From: Phyllostachys edulis
Lineage: Eukaryota; Streptophyta; Magnoliopsida; Poales; Poaceae
Assembly: GCA_036346405.1 (NCBI GenBank)
Contig: CM070548.1
Location: forward strand, 69,101,739-69,165,738
Direction: 5' to 3'
Length of the DNA stretch: 64,000 nucleotides
How positions within the stretch are numbered: the first letter of the stretch is position 1; each line of letters begins with the position of its first letter. Shown in pieces: positions 50,082-61,320 of the stretch. Under the pieces are notes generated by a model that was given only the letters and a program-made list of their open reading frames with translations, had not been told where the DNA came from and searched no databases. A program made the position numbers and the translations under genes.

Positions 50082-52207
50082 TGTAGGACCGGAAAGGCGA
50101 CTAGAGGGGGGGTGAATAGGAGCACGAACACTTTTTCACCTTAATTGAATTCAATACTAATTTCACTCCAATAGCTATAAAAGCTATGAAGATCAATATA
50201 CATGCACAATGGAAGACTTGTATTGAATCCAATTAAAACCCCGAAGCAAAACAACCAAAATTACCAAAAACTCAATTCACAAAGAATTAGGCGGTCAGAC
50301 CTCTCAGAATGGCGGTCTGACCTCTCTATGGGGCGGTCTGACATCTGATATTGGCGGTCTGACCGCCAGCCTGACGATGAACAACAAAATCAACACAGAC
50401 AACCCGAAAACCGAAACTCAAATCGGTCTAACTTTTGATTCGTAAGGCCAAACTCCACGAAATTTGAGACACCTTCTTAAAGATATTAGAAACCTATTCC
50501 AATCAAAGATTGCAGAGATCCATGCCAAAGTTCCTATCTTTTTCAGTTTGAACGAAGGGTGTTTCAAAACCGAGCCAAATGCGAAAACGGTGATTGAGAT
50601 GATTTTGTGGGAGGAATCAATTCAAGATGGCTAAGGATGGTCTCCTATACATCTTAGCACTCTCAATCACAGGAAGAATCAAGCCAAAAGCTCTCAAGAG
50701 CAAAACCCCCGAAAATCACCCTTTCTTCACCAAAACCGGGCAAAACCAAAACTTAGATCCAAAAGCTTGCTCGTGGATGATTGATGATCAAGATGAACCT
50801 AGATGGGTTTCCACATATCCCAGCAAGCAAGATCAAGAGGAAAAACCAAGTAAAAAACTTCCGGATCAAAGAAAGGCCCAAAATCATCAAATAGAGAGGA
50901 TGAATACAAGAACGAAATAGAGACTCATCTTGTGAAATCTAGTTGGATTGATTTGGATAGATGGATGATTGTTATTTATAGCCACTCCCACTTGGAGGAC
51001 AAAGCTCAACACTTGAGCACTCAAATCAATCCCTTTCTAGAACCCTAGCTCTCCTCCTTTCATCCCAAACCCTAAAACACAAAATAGGGTTATCTAAATG
51101 GCCAAGAGTTACCAAGTGCAACCAGCACTTAGCCCTTATATAGTGGAGGCTAGATCCTAGAGAATATTCCATTAGGGCACCCATTAGACCCTACACACAA
51201 ATGGGTTACACATACGCACGCATCTCAAAGCGCCGTCTTCATCATCAATTGACCTAAACCGCTTCACCATGCGCCGACCTGCGCCGCGGTTTAGCCAAAA
51301 GGTCACCAAGGCGGTATTTGGTGAAATTACCAAAATACCCCTTCTCAATCCTTCTCCAAAAGGCCGAGTCCACAGATCGTGAAGCAATCCCATGCTTCGC
51401 CACGTGTAGGTTGATCAACGGCTCCATGTCGACAAGTCTCTCCCGTCCGGATCCCACCGGCACCACTGAGCACTTGCAATGACTCCCGCACCGCTTGATC
51501 CAACCAATCGCATCGAACTGCCCGTTCGGTCATCCTTGTCCATCCTGCGCCCGCTTGAGTCCTCTGACCTCACCCGGCATTCTTGATCGTTCTGGACCTC
51601 AGCTCTCCAAGCTTAGTCCCGATCCACCTCGTCGTTGATCGTCATAGACCTGTAAGCAACCTGCACAGCAATAGACCAAGAAATCATTTCCGGGAACAAG
51701 TTCTTCACAACTTGATCCACGTTAGCCAAAACATGCATCATGCAACACATACGCAATGATAACCATGAACTTGACCTAACAACCACAAAACGCTGCCACG
51801 CGGGCCGACGAACAAGCCAAAACTGGTCGGACCGCCACCCTTGGCGGTCGGACCGCCCACTGGCCGGTCTGACCACCAACCAAAGGCCGGTCTGACCGCC
51901 ACATGGGACTTAGCCAAAATTCCACCCCTGGAAATCCGAACCTCTCTGGAATTTTCAATCGAATAGAACTTTTTCCTGGAAGCTCCAAAAATTATGGGAC
52001 CAAGTGCAAAAGAACCCTTTCACTTGCCTACACCCTCTATTTTTGGCCCAGCTCCAAAATCCAAAGTCATTAAAGTGGCCGGTCAGACCGCCAAAAGCCT
52101 GACAGAACTGGAGCAACGGCGAAAACGGGTGATTCCGTAAACCCTCAACGCCATTGCCAATTGTCTTATCATCCTAAGATCGTGGGCATATCCCCATGAT
52201 ATCCACA
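50082..52207 (-). repeat. 5' LTR of element D (2,126 bp)
   Basis: Pairs with 42,352-44,564. It is shorter because a segment between CCGGTC-type repeats near its outer end is missing, consistent with a deletion between short direct repeats in this copy. Confidence 0.95.
51132..51143 (-). promoter_or_regulatory. TATA box, D 5' LTR
   Basis: The minus strand reads CTATATAAGGGC, the likely promoter that drives the Gag-like gene toward lower coordinates. Confidence 0.65.
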
Positions 52208-52339
52208 GATACAAACCACAATGTCTACAGAAGGGTAAACACTAGCAATCCAAAATATTGCTTAGCGCGCGCTGCTAGCTAACCTATACTAGTCCTAACT
52301 ACTCCATGCTTGATGTCGTTATGTGCCTGAAGTATGGCG
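52208..52339. other. Short unique segment between elements D and CACTA-1
   Basis: It starts with the right GATAC duplication of D, so it is the continuation of the sequence at 42,351, probably element C's 5' region. No coding sequence. Confidence 0.55.
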
Positions 52340-54859
52340 CACTACTATAGAAAAGGTCTTCACAGACGGTTCAAAACGCCATCACGCATGCTTTTTTACG
52401 TCGTTCGAGTTTATGGGTCAAGAATGACATGAGGTCATCACGAGCGGTTTTTGAACCATCTGTAAAAGCTATCACAAACGATTTCAACAATAACCGCTCA
52501 GGATAGTCAATTATCACTGACGGTTCTTGTTCGTAATCGCTTGTGAAAATAGATTATCACGCACGGTTTTTAGTAAAACCGCTCGTGATAGTTTTTTCTA
52601 TTACAAAAAAAATCGAATTTTGAGCCAAACCATTCAATTGCTGGATAGTAGTTTTCATATGCTGTTTCGATAGTTTACAAGAAGGTAATTAAAAATACTC
52701 TCTCTCCCTCCCAATCAATGGCTCACTCTCTGACGAGGTCGAGTAGAGGCGTCCATCTCGAACTGAATTGGCCTCCCTTGTCAACCACGGATGGGGGGTC
52801 CTCACTGAGAACAAAATCTAACAGTGTCGGACCCGGATTTTCAAAATCCCGAATCCTCTGTGAATACATTGTGCTATTCCCTAGATCAGTAGATAGCACT
52901 CACAGGCACATTGCTGAATCAATTCATACAAGTCGTAAGACCAAACCATTCAATATATTACAAGTATCAGAGTGACATAGACCTCGTTGGGTTGAGTTTA
53001 CAATAATGGCCGAACAGGCCAAAAGATTACATCACATAAGAACAGCGGAACTACAGCGGAAGCAACAGGGGAGGTAGTGCACATTTCTCCACAGGAAGCG
53101 ACTGGGGTACTCGTATACGACTGGTATTACCTACGAACTTGGACAATACCGGTCATACGCAAGTACCGACGAGCCAGCTAGACTGGGACGAGACTTAGAC
53201 TACTCGAAACTAGACTACTCTTCATCGCCGCCTTGTACATCGACTTCAGGGTCCTCATAATAGTCGTAGTCTCCATGGTTGGCGGGCTCTGAAGGTTTGG
53301 GGAAAGAGCGAGGATGAGCACAACTTCTGTGCTTGCGAGCCAACATACAAGATGTAATAGTATACATGCATGACTTAACAAGAGAGGCTCGGGTTCTTTT
53401 ATTTGCCAAAGCAATTCTTTCAAATAACATAATTAGAAATTTTCTATCACTTAGCATTTTAACCAAATTGCATTTTTGCAAAGAGAATAATTGTGCAATA
53501 TTGAAATACAACGAAGGTTACCTCCACCTTATACTTATTTTTTATCGTGGTTACCTCCACCACTTAACAACACTGGGTACGACCACCTAGGAAAAATCCA
53601 AATGTCGGGTTACATTCATCCGACCAGTTTTTATCCCACCCACAAAGGTTTCTGAAATAGAACAAACTCTAACAAGTTCCCATGTCCGCCTTTGACCGTA
53701 GGGGCACGATCGCTTAAACAGCTTTTACACTTTGCGAGGTCTCAGACACTCACTCCGCAAGAGATAGTCAACTCAGAGCCCCACACGATTCCTTAGTCAT
53801 GTGGTCGAGACCATCACAAGAACTTTTCAAATCACCTCGCCCCTTCCGTCATCTCACCCATATGGGGTTACGCCCATACGTTGTGCGGGATGTTCACCAC
53901 AACGACTAGCGTAGCTGGCAATTTCACCTTACCACGGTGTCCCTTTCAAGCCGGAACGCATCTGCCGCTTGTACTGCCCTGATCCTCTCTAGCGAGATGA
54001 CTTTCAGGGTTCAGTAACTTTACTAAGCCAAGTTGCATTTTGCAGACTTGTGGTTGCACATGTTTTACGATGGGAGGTCATCACCGGATTAAGTCCTTAA
54101 TGTCATTTGGGTGGTTCATGCCACATACCCACTATTCTCGTGCTACCTCCACACCCACCATCATGCCATCCATTCAGATGTGGTATAGCAGTTTGGGGTT
54201 TTGAGGAGGAAAACCAATTTATCTCAAATACTGCAGTTATGTACCTCCCACGACTGCCCTAAATCATTTTCATGTTTTTTAAGAGATGATGATTGAGACA
54301 TTTTAATGCCCCGGTTCATAAGCAAGACTAGCACGTCGCTTAAGTACAACCTATAACTAGTACATTTACCACATAGTTACTATAGTGATATGGAATAACA
54401 GATTCAACTATCAAAGGATGGGATATTAATTAATTAACCAACAAGTGAGCATTTAACTATCTTAGGAGTTAACATACATTTTCTTAAAGAATTAAAGCAT
54501 GCAGTTTTGGTAATTTAAAGGAATATAATTTGCATAAAAGTAGGCTTAGAATTATCAAATTATTGACTCACCTGAGCTAAGGGTAAGAGAGTCTTGGTAG
54601 TCTTGTGCTTGATCAAACTGGGGATCTCCCGATTCCTCGAACTCTACTCGGACGAACGTACCAGACAAGATCAACAAGCAGAGAGAACAAATAAATACAC
54701 GAGAAATAACAAATGAACTTCAAATTAAATAAGACCGGTGCCAAAAGCAAGATCTTGAATTTAGAAAAAAAATAGAAACAAAGAACGTTGTAATTGGAGT
54801 TACAACGGAGGAGAATGGAGTCCTCGAAGTTTTGGTTTCGAGCATAGATCAACGACTTC

Positions 54860-55390
54860 CCGAGGTTGGAGGGAGGTTCGACTACACCATGTGGTCGGAA
54901 GGGGTTTGGCTACGGGACATGGTCGAAAAGAGGTTCGACTACGGGACGTGGTCGAAAGGAGGTTTCGACCACAGGACATGGTCGAAAAGAGGGAAAGTAT
55001 TTGACTACTCAAAGTGGTTGAAAGAAGGAAAGGATTCGACTAATCAAAGTGGTCGAAAGAAGGAAAGGATTCGACTACCTGGTCGACAAAAGGTTTCGAC
55101 TACTCGTCGTGGTCGAAAAGGGGTCTCGACTACAATGTGGTCGAAGGAAGGGTTCGACTGCTCGATGCAGTCGAAAGGAAAAGGAGTCGACTACTCGACA
55201 CTGTCGAAAGAAAAAGAAGGATTCGAATGCTCGATGCAGTCGAAAGAAAAAGGATGATTCGACTGCTCGACGCGGTTGAAAGAAAAGAAGTACTCAAAAG
55301 AAGGACTCGACTGCTCAACGCGGTTGAAAGAAAAAAGAACTCGAAAGAAGGACCCGACTGCTCAACGTGGTCGAAAGAAAATGATAGAGA
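54860..55390 (-). repeat. Tandem GTCGAAAG..TTCGACTAC repeat in solo LTR E
   Basis: About sixteen imperfect units of roughly 30-36 bases, each combining GTCGAAA and TTCGACT, which are nearly inverted relative to each other. A second looser cluster of GGTCG..ACC units is at 55,930-56,075. Open frames on both strands here come from the repeat. Confidence 0.8.
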
Positions 55391-55730
55391 ACAGGGCACG
55401 AGAAACTTACCACGATTGAGAGAGAGGCCGGAGGAGGACAGTGGTGAAGGGGTCAGCTATGACTGAAGGAGAAGATGAAATGCGGCGGCCCCTGTGAAAC
55501 ACAGCTGAAAACGAGTGAGGATACTGCTTCAAGGAGCTCTGGGACACGAAAAGACGCGGGTAGAAGAGGGGACTGCACCGACGTGGCGAGGACCGAGAGA
55601 AGGTGTGCGGCAGCTTGAACTTGGAGCTCGTAGCTTCGGGCAACCACATCAACAAAAGTGAGAGGTGGAGAGAAAAAGGGAGAGTTGAGGGGGGAAAATA
55701 GGATGCGGCAAAATGACTCCCTGGTGCTCC

Positions 55731-55740
55731 ATTTATAGAG
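55731..55740 (-). promoter_or_regulatory. TATA box of solo LTR E
   Basis: The minus strand reads CTCTATAAAT, followed by GGAGCACC. It lies downstream of the (AG)n tract in the minus orientation. Confidence 0.55.
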
Positions 55741-55862
55741 GAAGGAGGGGGGTGACCAAGTGTCAGGATTCGTGACGGGATACGCAGCGACGTGGCAAAG
55801 ACAACGACATTTAATGCGCACGGTGCTGCAGAGACAACGCCATTTAATGTGCACGGTGCTGT

Positions 55863-55866
<4 letters not shown>

Positions 55867-55911
<45 letters not shown>
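55867..55911. repeat. (AG)n microsatellite
   Basis: About 22 uninterrupted AG units. They cause the poly-RE/ER and poly-LS open frames seen here, which are not genes. Confidence 0.97.
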
Positions 55912-55913
<2 letters not shown>

Positions 55914-56828
55914 GACACACCGAGACAAGGGTGGTCACAACCGAGAGGATGGTCGCAACGGAGAGGGTGGTCGAAACCAAAAAGGCTGGTCGGGACCGAG
56001 AGGCTGGTCGACAACGAGAGGGTGGTCAACTACAAGAGGATGGTCACAACCGAAAGGGTGGTCGCAAAGGGCACCGAGCGGGGACAAGGCGCACGTGGCG
56101 CGGCACAGTGGGCATGTGGTCAAAAGAAGCTTTCGACCCCCTGATCGAAAGTAAAGAAAAAGGACAGGGGATGAGCGGCGCTAGATGGGCAGAGCTCAAC
56201 AGAGAGGATTCGAAATGAAACCGAGATTCAAGCTGAAACTCAAAACCCGAAATTTGAAATGAGGCTGAAACTGGAGAATTTTGCAATTACACTATAATTT
56301 GAAAAAGATTTTGAAAACCAAGATGACAAACGGAAAGATACTATACAACACCTGAAAACGGGATGTTACAAACAGGATGGAGGGGACAAAATCAGAGTGA
56401 GAAGGAAACCTAGATGGGGACTTAGGGGCAAAACTTCATGCTCACCTGAGGCCAAGATGGGTGGCGGCCAGATCTGGCGGCCTCCTGTGGCAGACATGGA
56501 GCTCCTGCGTGTCCCTCCTCCTCCTCCTCATTGTCGACTGCGTCTCCTCACCGAACCGTGCCGTGGAATCGAGGGCGATCATCGGAGCTCGGCGTGGGGA
56601 GGGGATAGGGAGAGACTAATGGAAGACAAGGTGAGGTGGATATAATATATAAGGATAGCGTTAAAACATTTCGCCTCCTACGCAAGCGTTCAAAAATTTC
56701 CACGAATCACGGATGGTTTCAAACAAAAACCGTCTGTGATGAGCTAATATCACAGACGGTTCATATTAAAAAACCGTCTATGACTCTGTGGTTTTACCAA
56801 AACTTAAAATGTCTAACTGTGTGATTTT

Positions 56829-57113
56829 ATGATGACATGAAATGTCTAACTCCAAGTCATGGTAAAATCACAAAGTTGGGCATGTCATGTCATTGTAAAA
56901 TCAGGGAGTTAGGCATTTCATGTCATGGTAAAATAATCAGGGAGTTAGGCATTTCATGTCATGGTAATAATAAGGGAGTTAGCCATTTCATATCATGGTA
57001 AAATAATCAGGGAGTTAGGCATTTGAAGTCATGGTAAAATCAGGGAGTTAGTAAGGCATTTCAAGTCATGGTAAAATCATAGAGTTAGATATTTCAAGTC
57101 ACAGAGTCAGGTA
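56829..57113. repeat. Minisatellite in CACTA-1
   Basis: About eight head-to-tail units of 33-42 bases built on GTCATGGTAAAATCAGGGAG and TTAGGCATTTCA, with small indels between units. It lies between the CACTA interior and the right subterminal repeats. Confidence 0.88.
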
Positions 57114-57119
57114 AAATCG

Positions 57120-57410
57120 GGAGATACTTTTCACAGACGATTTTCAATACAAACCGTCTGTGATGAGGACGGGAAGTCACAGACGGTTCATGTTGAAAAC
57201 CGCATGTGAAGTATCACAGACGGTTCTGAATAAGAACCGTCTATGGTACTTCATAGACGATTTTCAACATGAACCGTCTGTGATATTACCTCTTCACAGA
57301 CGGTTCCTAGCGCAGCCAGCAACACAAACAGTCACTAAATAAAAATCGTCTGTAATTGTATTTAATACAGACAGTTTTGGTCAGCCGTCTGTGATGAGGC
57401 GTCCAGTATT
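57120..57410. repeat. CACTA-1 right subterminal inverted repeats
   Basis: Alternating CACAGACGGTTC and GAACCGTCTGTGA units, several forming hairpin-capable pairs. In CACTA elements such motifs are transposase binding sites; here that role is inferred by position. Confidence 0.75.
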
Positions 57411-58729
57411 AGCCTTTTTGTAGTAGTGGCAGCTGGTGCTACTGTCGGCCGCCAGTTGCTAATCGCCATCAATAACCGCCTCGCAGCACACCTCGACGCT
57501 TCCTGGCGTGGTGGTGCAATGTTCTGTGTAGTCAGGCACCGCAATGGCATTGAACACGACCACATGGGCTCGAGAGCACGACGACAAGGATAGCTCAAGC
57601 ATGGTGGGGTATGCGGGTGAGCGTGCGGCGCCAACATGGCAAGTCGCTACCACAGGGCAACGCGACCCGGACTAGTGTGTCGTGGCGTTTGGGTGGCGCA
57701 ATCGACGGCGGCAAAACTGCACAACAACTCATGCAACACCCGCGAGATGGCATTGCTCGCCGCGGTGGCGCATCGAGGATTGGATTCGTCGGCACGACAT
57801 CAATAGACAGAGTATGCCACCTGTTCGATGTAATGCGTCACTGGCGAGAAGTTGCAGGAATTTCATCAATTTTATCTGATTTTTGTTTATAGTTTTGACC
57901 TTTGTTTTCTTGAATTTTATGAAGTTTCTTCTTTCTTAATTTTCTCACTTTCCTCGAATTCTTTTGGACGAGATTTTGTCCCGAACACCTCCCAAATGAC
58001 GAGTAGGGTTATCGTCTGGCTTGGTTTGAAGCCTAGGTAGATTGGTGGTTGGAGTGGGATTAACCCAATCCAAGGGTGGGTTTTGTTCTATATGGTTCAT
58101 TTTCCGTGGTTGCCAAACAAGCCCTAAGGGTGTGGGGCACATGTACATGCGAGCGAAAGAAGACGTGAGTTGCTGGCGAGAGTCGTTTTCCGTGTGGAAC
58201 GGGTGGGACAGGCTAGGGTTTTCCCCACCCTAGCCTCATCCAAACATGAATTCGGGTTGGGTTAGGCTGGGATCCTGACCCATCCAAACAAGTCGTTAGG
58301 GGGTGGGGTGCATGTGAAGTTTATGATTGATAATGTTGTTTACAGCTATCGAGTAGATTCTAAAGATTGACTTGTGGCAAATCAAAAAATAGTATAGAGG
58401 AGGTGTAGTATGCGCGCGCTATGTAATTTTGAATGTTGCTATATCTAAATTAATTTGAAAAGTATTACAAAGGATAAATTTAAGATGGATGAGCCATATG
58501 GCAGATTCAGGTGGTGTGCCGAGTATACACTGGCACACCGAAACATTGCAAAGATGACAAGGTGCCGAGTGCCAAGTGCTAACTCATAGCCGAGTTCGAA
58601 GAACACCCATTGGCGCTTGGGATTTTGTTAAAGAAAAGAAAGAGGTATGTTCCTCCTTTTGAATAATGTGCTATTATGCTTGGTCATTCAACTTTTGCTT
58701 TCTTGATAAGTTGTTGTGAACTTGCATAG

Positions 58730-59252
58730 TTCCATGGAGAAGCCGAGACTAGGGAGAAGCGGCTGGTTTGGGATTTCCAGAGAAGAGGATAAACCACAAT
58801 TTGGGAAGGTTTCCATTGTGAACTGATTTTTAATTGTGAATTGTTTCCTTTTCCATTGTGATTTGTGCATTTATCTTTCAGATAATTTGATGTGCCTTCT
58901 AATTTGGTATTTGTGAATGCATTATGTATTGGCTCATTGTAAATTTACCATCGTGAGTTGATTGTGAATTGCTTCCTTTTCAGTGATGAATATCGTCAGG
59001 ACTGATGATTTCAAATCCAGCAGTCTAGTGCGATTCTCAGTTTTGAACGCATATATTGACTTGTTTGCCTGGCTTGATTTTTGTCCTACATTTATCACTG
59101 TGTACGGTGTGCATATCGAGAATACGCAAGAGAGCCGCGTATCCTTGATGCAGCAGAAACTTAAGTTAAAAACAATTGTGTGGTTGGTACGGAAAACACC
59201 AAGAGCCTGCGTGGGAACCGAAAAGCTAAAGAGTAACACTTTTTTTTCTTAA
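58730..59252 (+). other. Exon-like pieces of unknown origin
   Basis: An ATG at about 58,733 opens a short frame (EKPRLGRSGWFGISREED) that ends AAG before GTTTCC. A separate open frame lies at 58,983-59,252 (IVRTDDFKSSSLVRFSVLNA). I recognise no domain in either. They might be captured gene fragments, or chance. Confidence 0.25.
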
Positions 59253-59485
59253 GAGGCTCCTAGTGCTTCATCTTGGTTGGTATCTTAAGGTCCTGTTTGG
59301 TATAGCTCCTGTTCTCAACTTCTTAGTTGGAGTAGGTGGAGCTATGCCAAATGGGGTAACTCCATAAAATTTTCGGAGTTGAAGCAATGAGAAGCAGAGC
59401 AGCCCATAGTGCAATTTTCGGGAGCGGGTGGAACCTTGCTCCAAATGAGGAGCAGCGAACCAATAAAGCGAAATACCCTTAGAAG

Positions 59486-60784
59486 TTGAAAATAATTACC
59501 CACAATATGCCATTTACCCTACCCACCCCAACCCGCGGCACCCCCACCCCTTCGCCTCCTTGCTCGTTTCTCCTCAACCCAAGAACCCCTTCAGCAGCCT
59601 CATCCCCTCGCCGAGACCTCCTCCCGCCTCCCAACAGATCCCGGCGCCTCTCCGTAAGATCCCGACGACGATCCACCGGCAAAGCGACTCTCCCGACGAT
59701 CTTCCCAGCCCTCTTCCTGGCGATCTTCTTCCTCCTCCCCACTGGCGATCCACCCGGCGATCCCGACGGCGGCGACTCATGGTGACCTCTTCTTCCCCGG
59801 CCCAGTCCTCCCAAGTGGAAGAAGCAGAGAGGGCGGCGGCTCCCAAGTCCCCGGCGGCGACGGCCAAGGAGGCGGCTCCTAAGTCCCCGGCGGCAACTCC
59901 TCCCTCGGCGCACCAGGCCCCGACATCCTCTGACCACGTGGCTTGAAGGTGAGTCCCCATGGCGATTTGCCTCTGCCCCCATTCGATCTATGTTGATCTG
60001 TTGAGATTGGTTGATTTGTGTTGAGATTTGTCAACATGGCCAAAAATCCTTAACATATGAATGTAGTTGTTAGCAATTAGTTTAGGGCTTGCTCAGAATC
60101 AAGAATATGACACGGATAGTTGTATTGATTCAATGATGATGAGGTCTCAAATTGCTTGTTAGATAATTACATGTAGCGTAATATGTCCTCGAAAAAAAAC
60201 ATTTAGCATAATATCACTTCACGGTTCAAATTTATATTGGAATTGAAGTAAAGAGCTTGATCCATTGTTGGTGCAGACATGATTGCTTGTGAGTTGTGAC
60301 CGTATCGATATGTTGAATTTCGTACTTCATAACAAACTGCACTGAGAATGCCATCATAGATAGAGTTCATTGGACAAAAATTTGGATTTCTTTGTTCCCA
60401 AAGGATATTTTGTAACTTGTCTAGTCGAGCGCTTAATGTTACTTAAATCAATTAGGCCGAAAAGGAAAGAAGCTAACATTGATGACCGCGTAAGAATAAG
60501 ATTGCACAAAGCCGTGAAAAAGGAAAAAACTAAGGTAATCGCAGCTTCTCTAAAAAAAAATCATGTCCACTCCATTGAACATTTCCATTTGAACTTAGGG
60601 ATAATATTGAACCTGTAGTTTCACACTTTTTGTTTGTACCTTAACCGAAAAATGTATGAAGTTGCGTAAGAAGAGAGCGAAAGCAGCAGAGAAGATGCAA
60701 AAGGCTATAAGAGAGGCGCAGAGGAAAGCCGACGGAAGAAAGTCAAGGAGCAGCAACCACCGCCAATCGGATAGCCGGTGTTGA
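59486..60784 (+). other. Possible small or fragmentary gene, Lys-rich C-terminus
   Basis: A GC-rich block at 59,500-59,950 ends in AAG|GTGAGT, a strong splice donor; inside it an ATG at 59,779 opens a frame with two repeats of AAPKSPAAT and a stop three codon-bases before the donor. Further pieces are 60,370-60,533 (KRKEANIDDRVRIRLHKAVK, followed by GTAATC) and 60,656-60,784 (MKLRKKRAKAAEKMQKAIRE and TGA). The pieces look like 5' leader plus exons of a small basic protein or a captured fragment. No family is recognised and the splicing is not resolved. Confidence 0.3.
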
Positions 60785-60934
60785 GAGAGCACCGTGAAGA
60801 TGTCTAGGTTTGTCCAGAGAGTCTGCGACATTATAACCCAAAGAAATGTTAGTGATGTATTATGAGTCCGATGAAGTAGAGAATATTTTTGTTAATTCAC
60901 TACTACAAAACAGGCTATAGTAGACGCCCCATCA

Positions 60935-61320
60935 CAGACGGTTCCTTTGGAACCGCCTCGTGTTGGCTATTGCCGCACTGCGGGTGGCGGGAAGAATATC
61001 ACAGCACGGTATTTTTAGAACCGCTCGGATAGTCATCTATCACGAGCGGTTTGTAAATAGAACCGCGTGATATTACGAGCGGTTCTATTCACAAACCGCC
61101 CGTGATAATCACCCCAATCACGCATGGTTCTATTTAATAACCGTCAGAATATCCTGCACGGTTCTATTTACAAACCGTGCGTGATTTGGTGATTATCACG
61201 CACGGTTTGTGAATAGAACTGCTCAGGTAATATCACATACGGTTCTATTTACAAACCGCTCGTGATAGTCATCTATCACGCACGGTTTTTATTAAGAACC
61301 GCTCGTGATATGCCCATCGC
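60935..61320. repeat. CACTA-2 left subterminal inverted repeats
   Basis: About ten units of CACG(A/C)(G/A)CGGTT alternating with their inverse, spaced 20-40 bases, several as near-perfect hairpins (for example around 61,060-61,110). Confidence 0.8.

Larger units (their letters stand above)
42352..52207 (-). mobile_element. Element D: complete non-autonomous gag-only LTR retrotransposon
   Basis: LTRs 42,352-44,564 and 50,082-52,207 both run TGTAGGACCGGAAAG to GATATCCACA. GATAC is duplicated at 42,347-42,351 and 52,208-52,212. The primer site (50,079-50,068 on the minus strand, TGGTATCAGAGC) matches the initiator-Met type, and a polypurine tract (AAGGGGGAGAT) sits at 44,565-44,575. The 5.5-kb interior encodes one Gag-like protein and nothing resembling protease, integrase, RT or RNase H. 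This fits the 'TR-GAG' class of non-autonomous elements. The Gag tail wording suggests a Copia (SIRE/Maximus-like) origin, which is inference. Intact termini, primer site and a long open frame suggest it was mobile fairly recently with help from another element. Confidence 0.92.
52825..56370 (-). repeat. Solo LTR E (3,546 bp) within CACTA-1
   Basis: Runs TGTCGGACCCGG to GGATGTTACA with AACAG perfectly duplicated at 52,820-52,824 and 56,371-56,375. No coding interior and no internal copy of the termini exist, so it looks like a solo LTR left by recombination between two LTRs. A minus-strand TATA (CTCTATAAAT, 55,740-55,731) gives its orientation. The parent family is not identified. Confidence 0.85.
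52340..57428. mobile_element. CACTA-1: non-autonomous CACTA element containing a solo LTR
   Basis: The left end CACTACTATAGAAAAGG and the right end (reverse complement CACTACTACAAAAAGG) are CACTA terminal inverted repeats. Subterminal units of CACAGACGGTT/AACCGTCTGTG in both orientations follow each end (52,370-52,610 and 57,120-57,410). The 3-bp flanks are GCG and GCA, so the target duplication is imperfect. Without the solo LTR the element is about 1.5 kb with no transposase, so it would need a partner. Confidence 0.85.
57429..60897. other. Unassigned region between the two CACTA elements
   Basis: No complete gene is supported. It holds two similar CCAAACAAG..GTTAGGGGGTGGGG-type segments (58,110-58,140 and 58,286-58,310), a MITE-like GGTCCTGTTTGGTATAGCTC end (59,290), and exon-like pieces described separately. 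Confidence 0.45.

Noticed and set aside
55453..56029. Poly-Leu/Ser and poly-Arg/Glu proteins
   Set aside because: Direct products of the (AG)n microsatellite in all frames.
56829..57113. CRISPR-like regular repeat
   Set aside because: Units are head-to-tail with no unique spacers, in a plant transposon; it is a minisatellite.
57611..57892. Plus-strand frame with VSWRLGGAIDGG
   Set aside because: No family recognised, opposite-strand frames are equally open, and the region shows no splice or promoter support.
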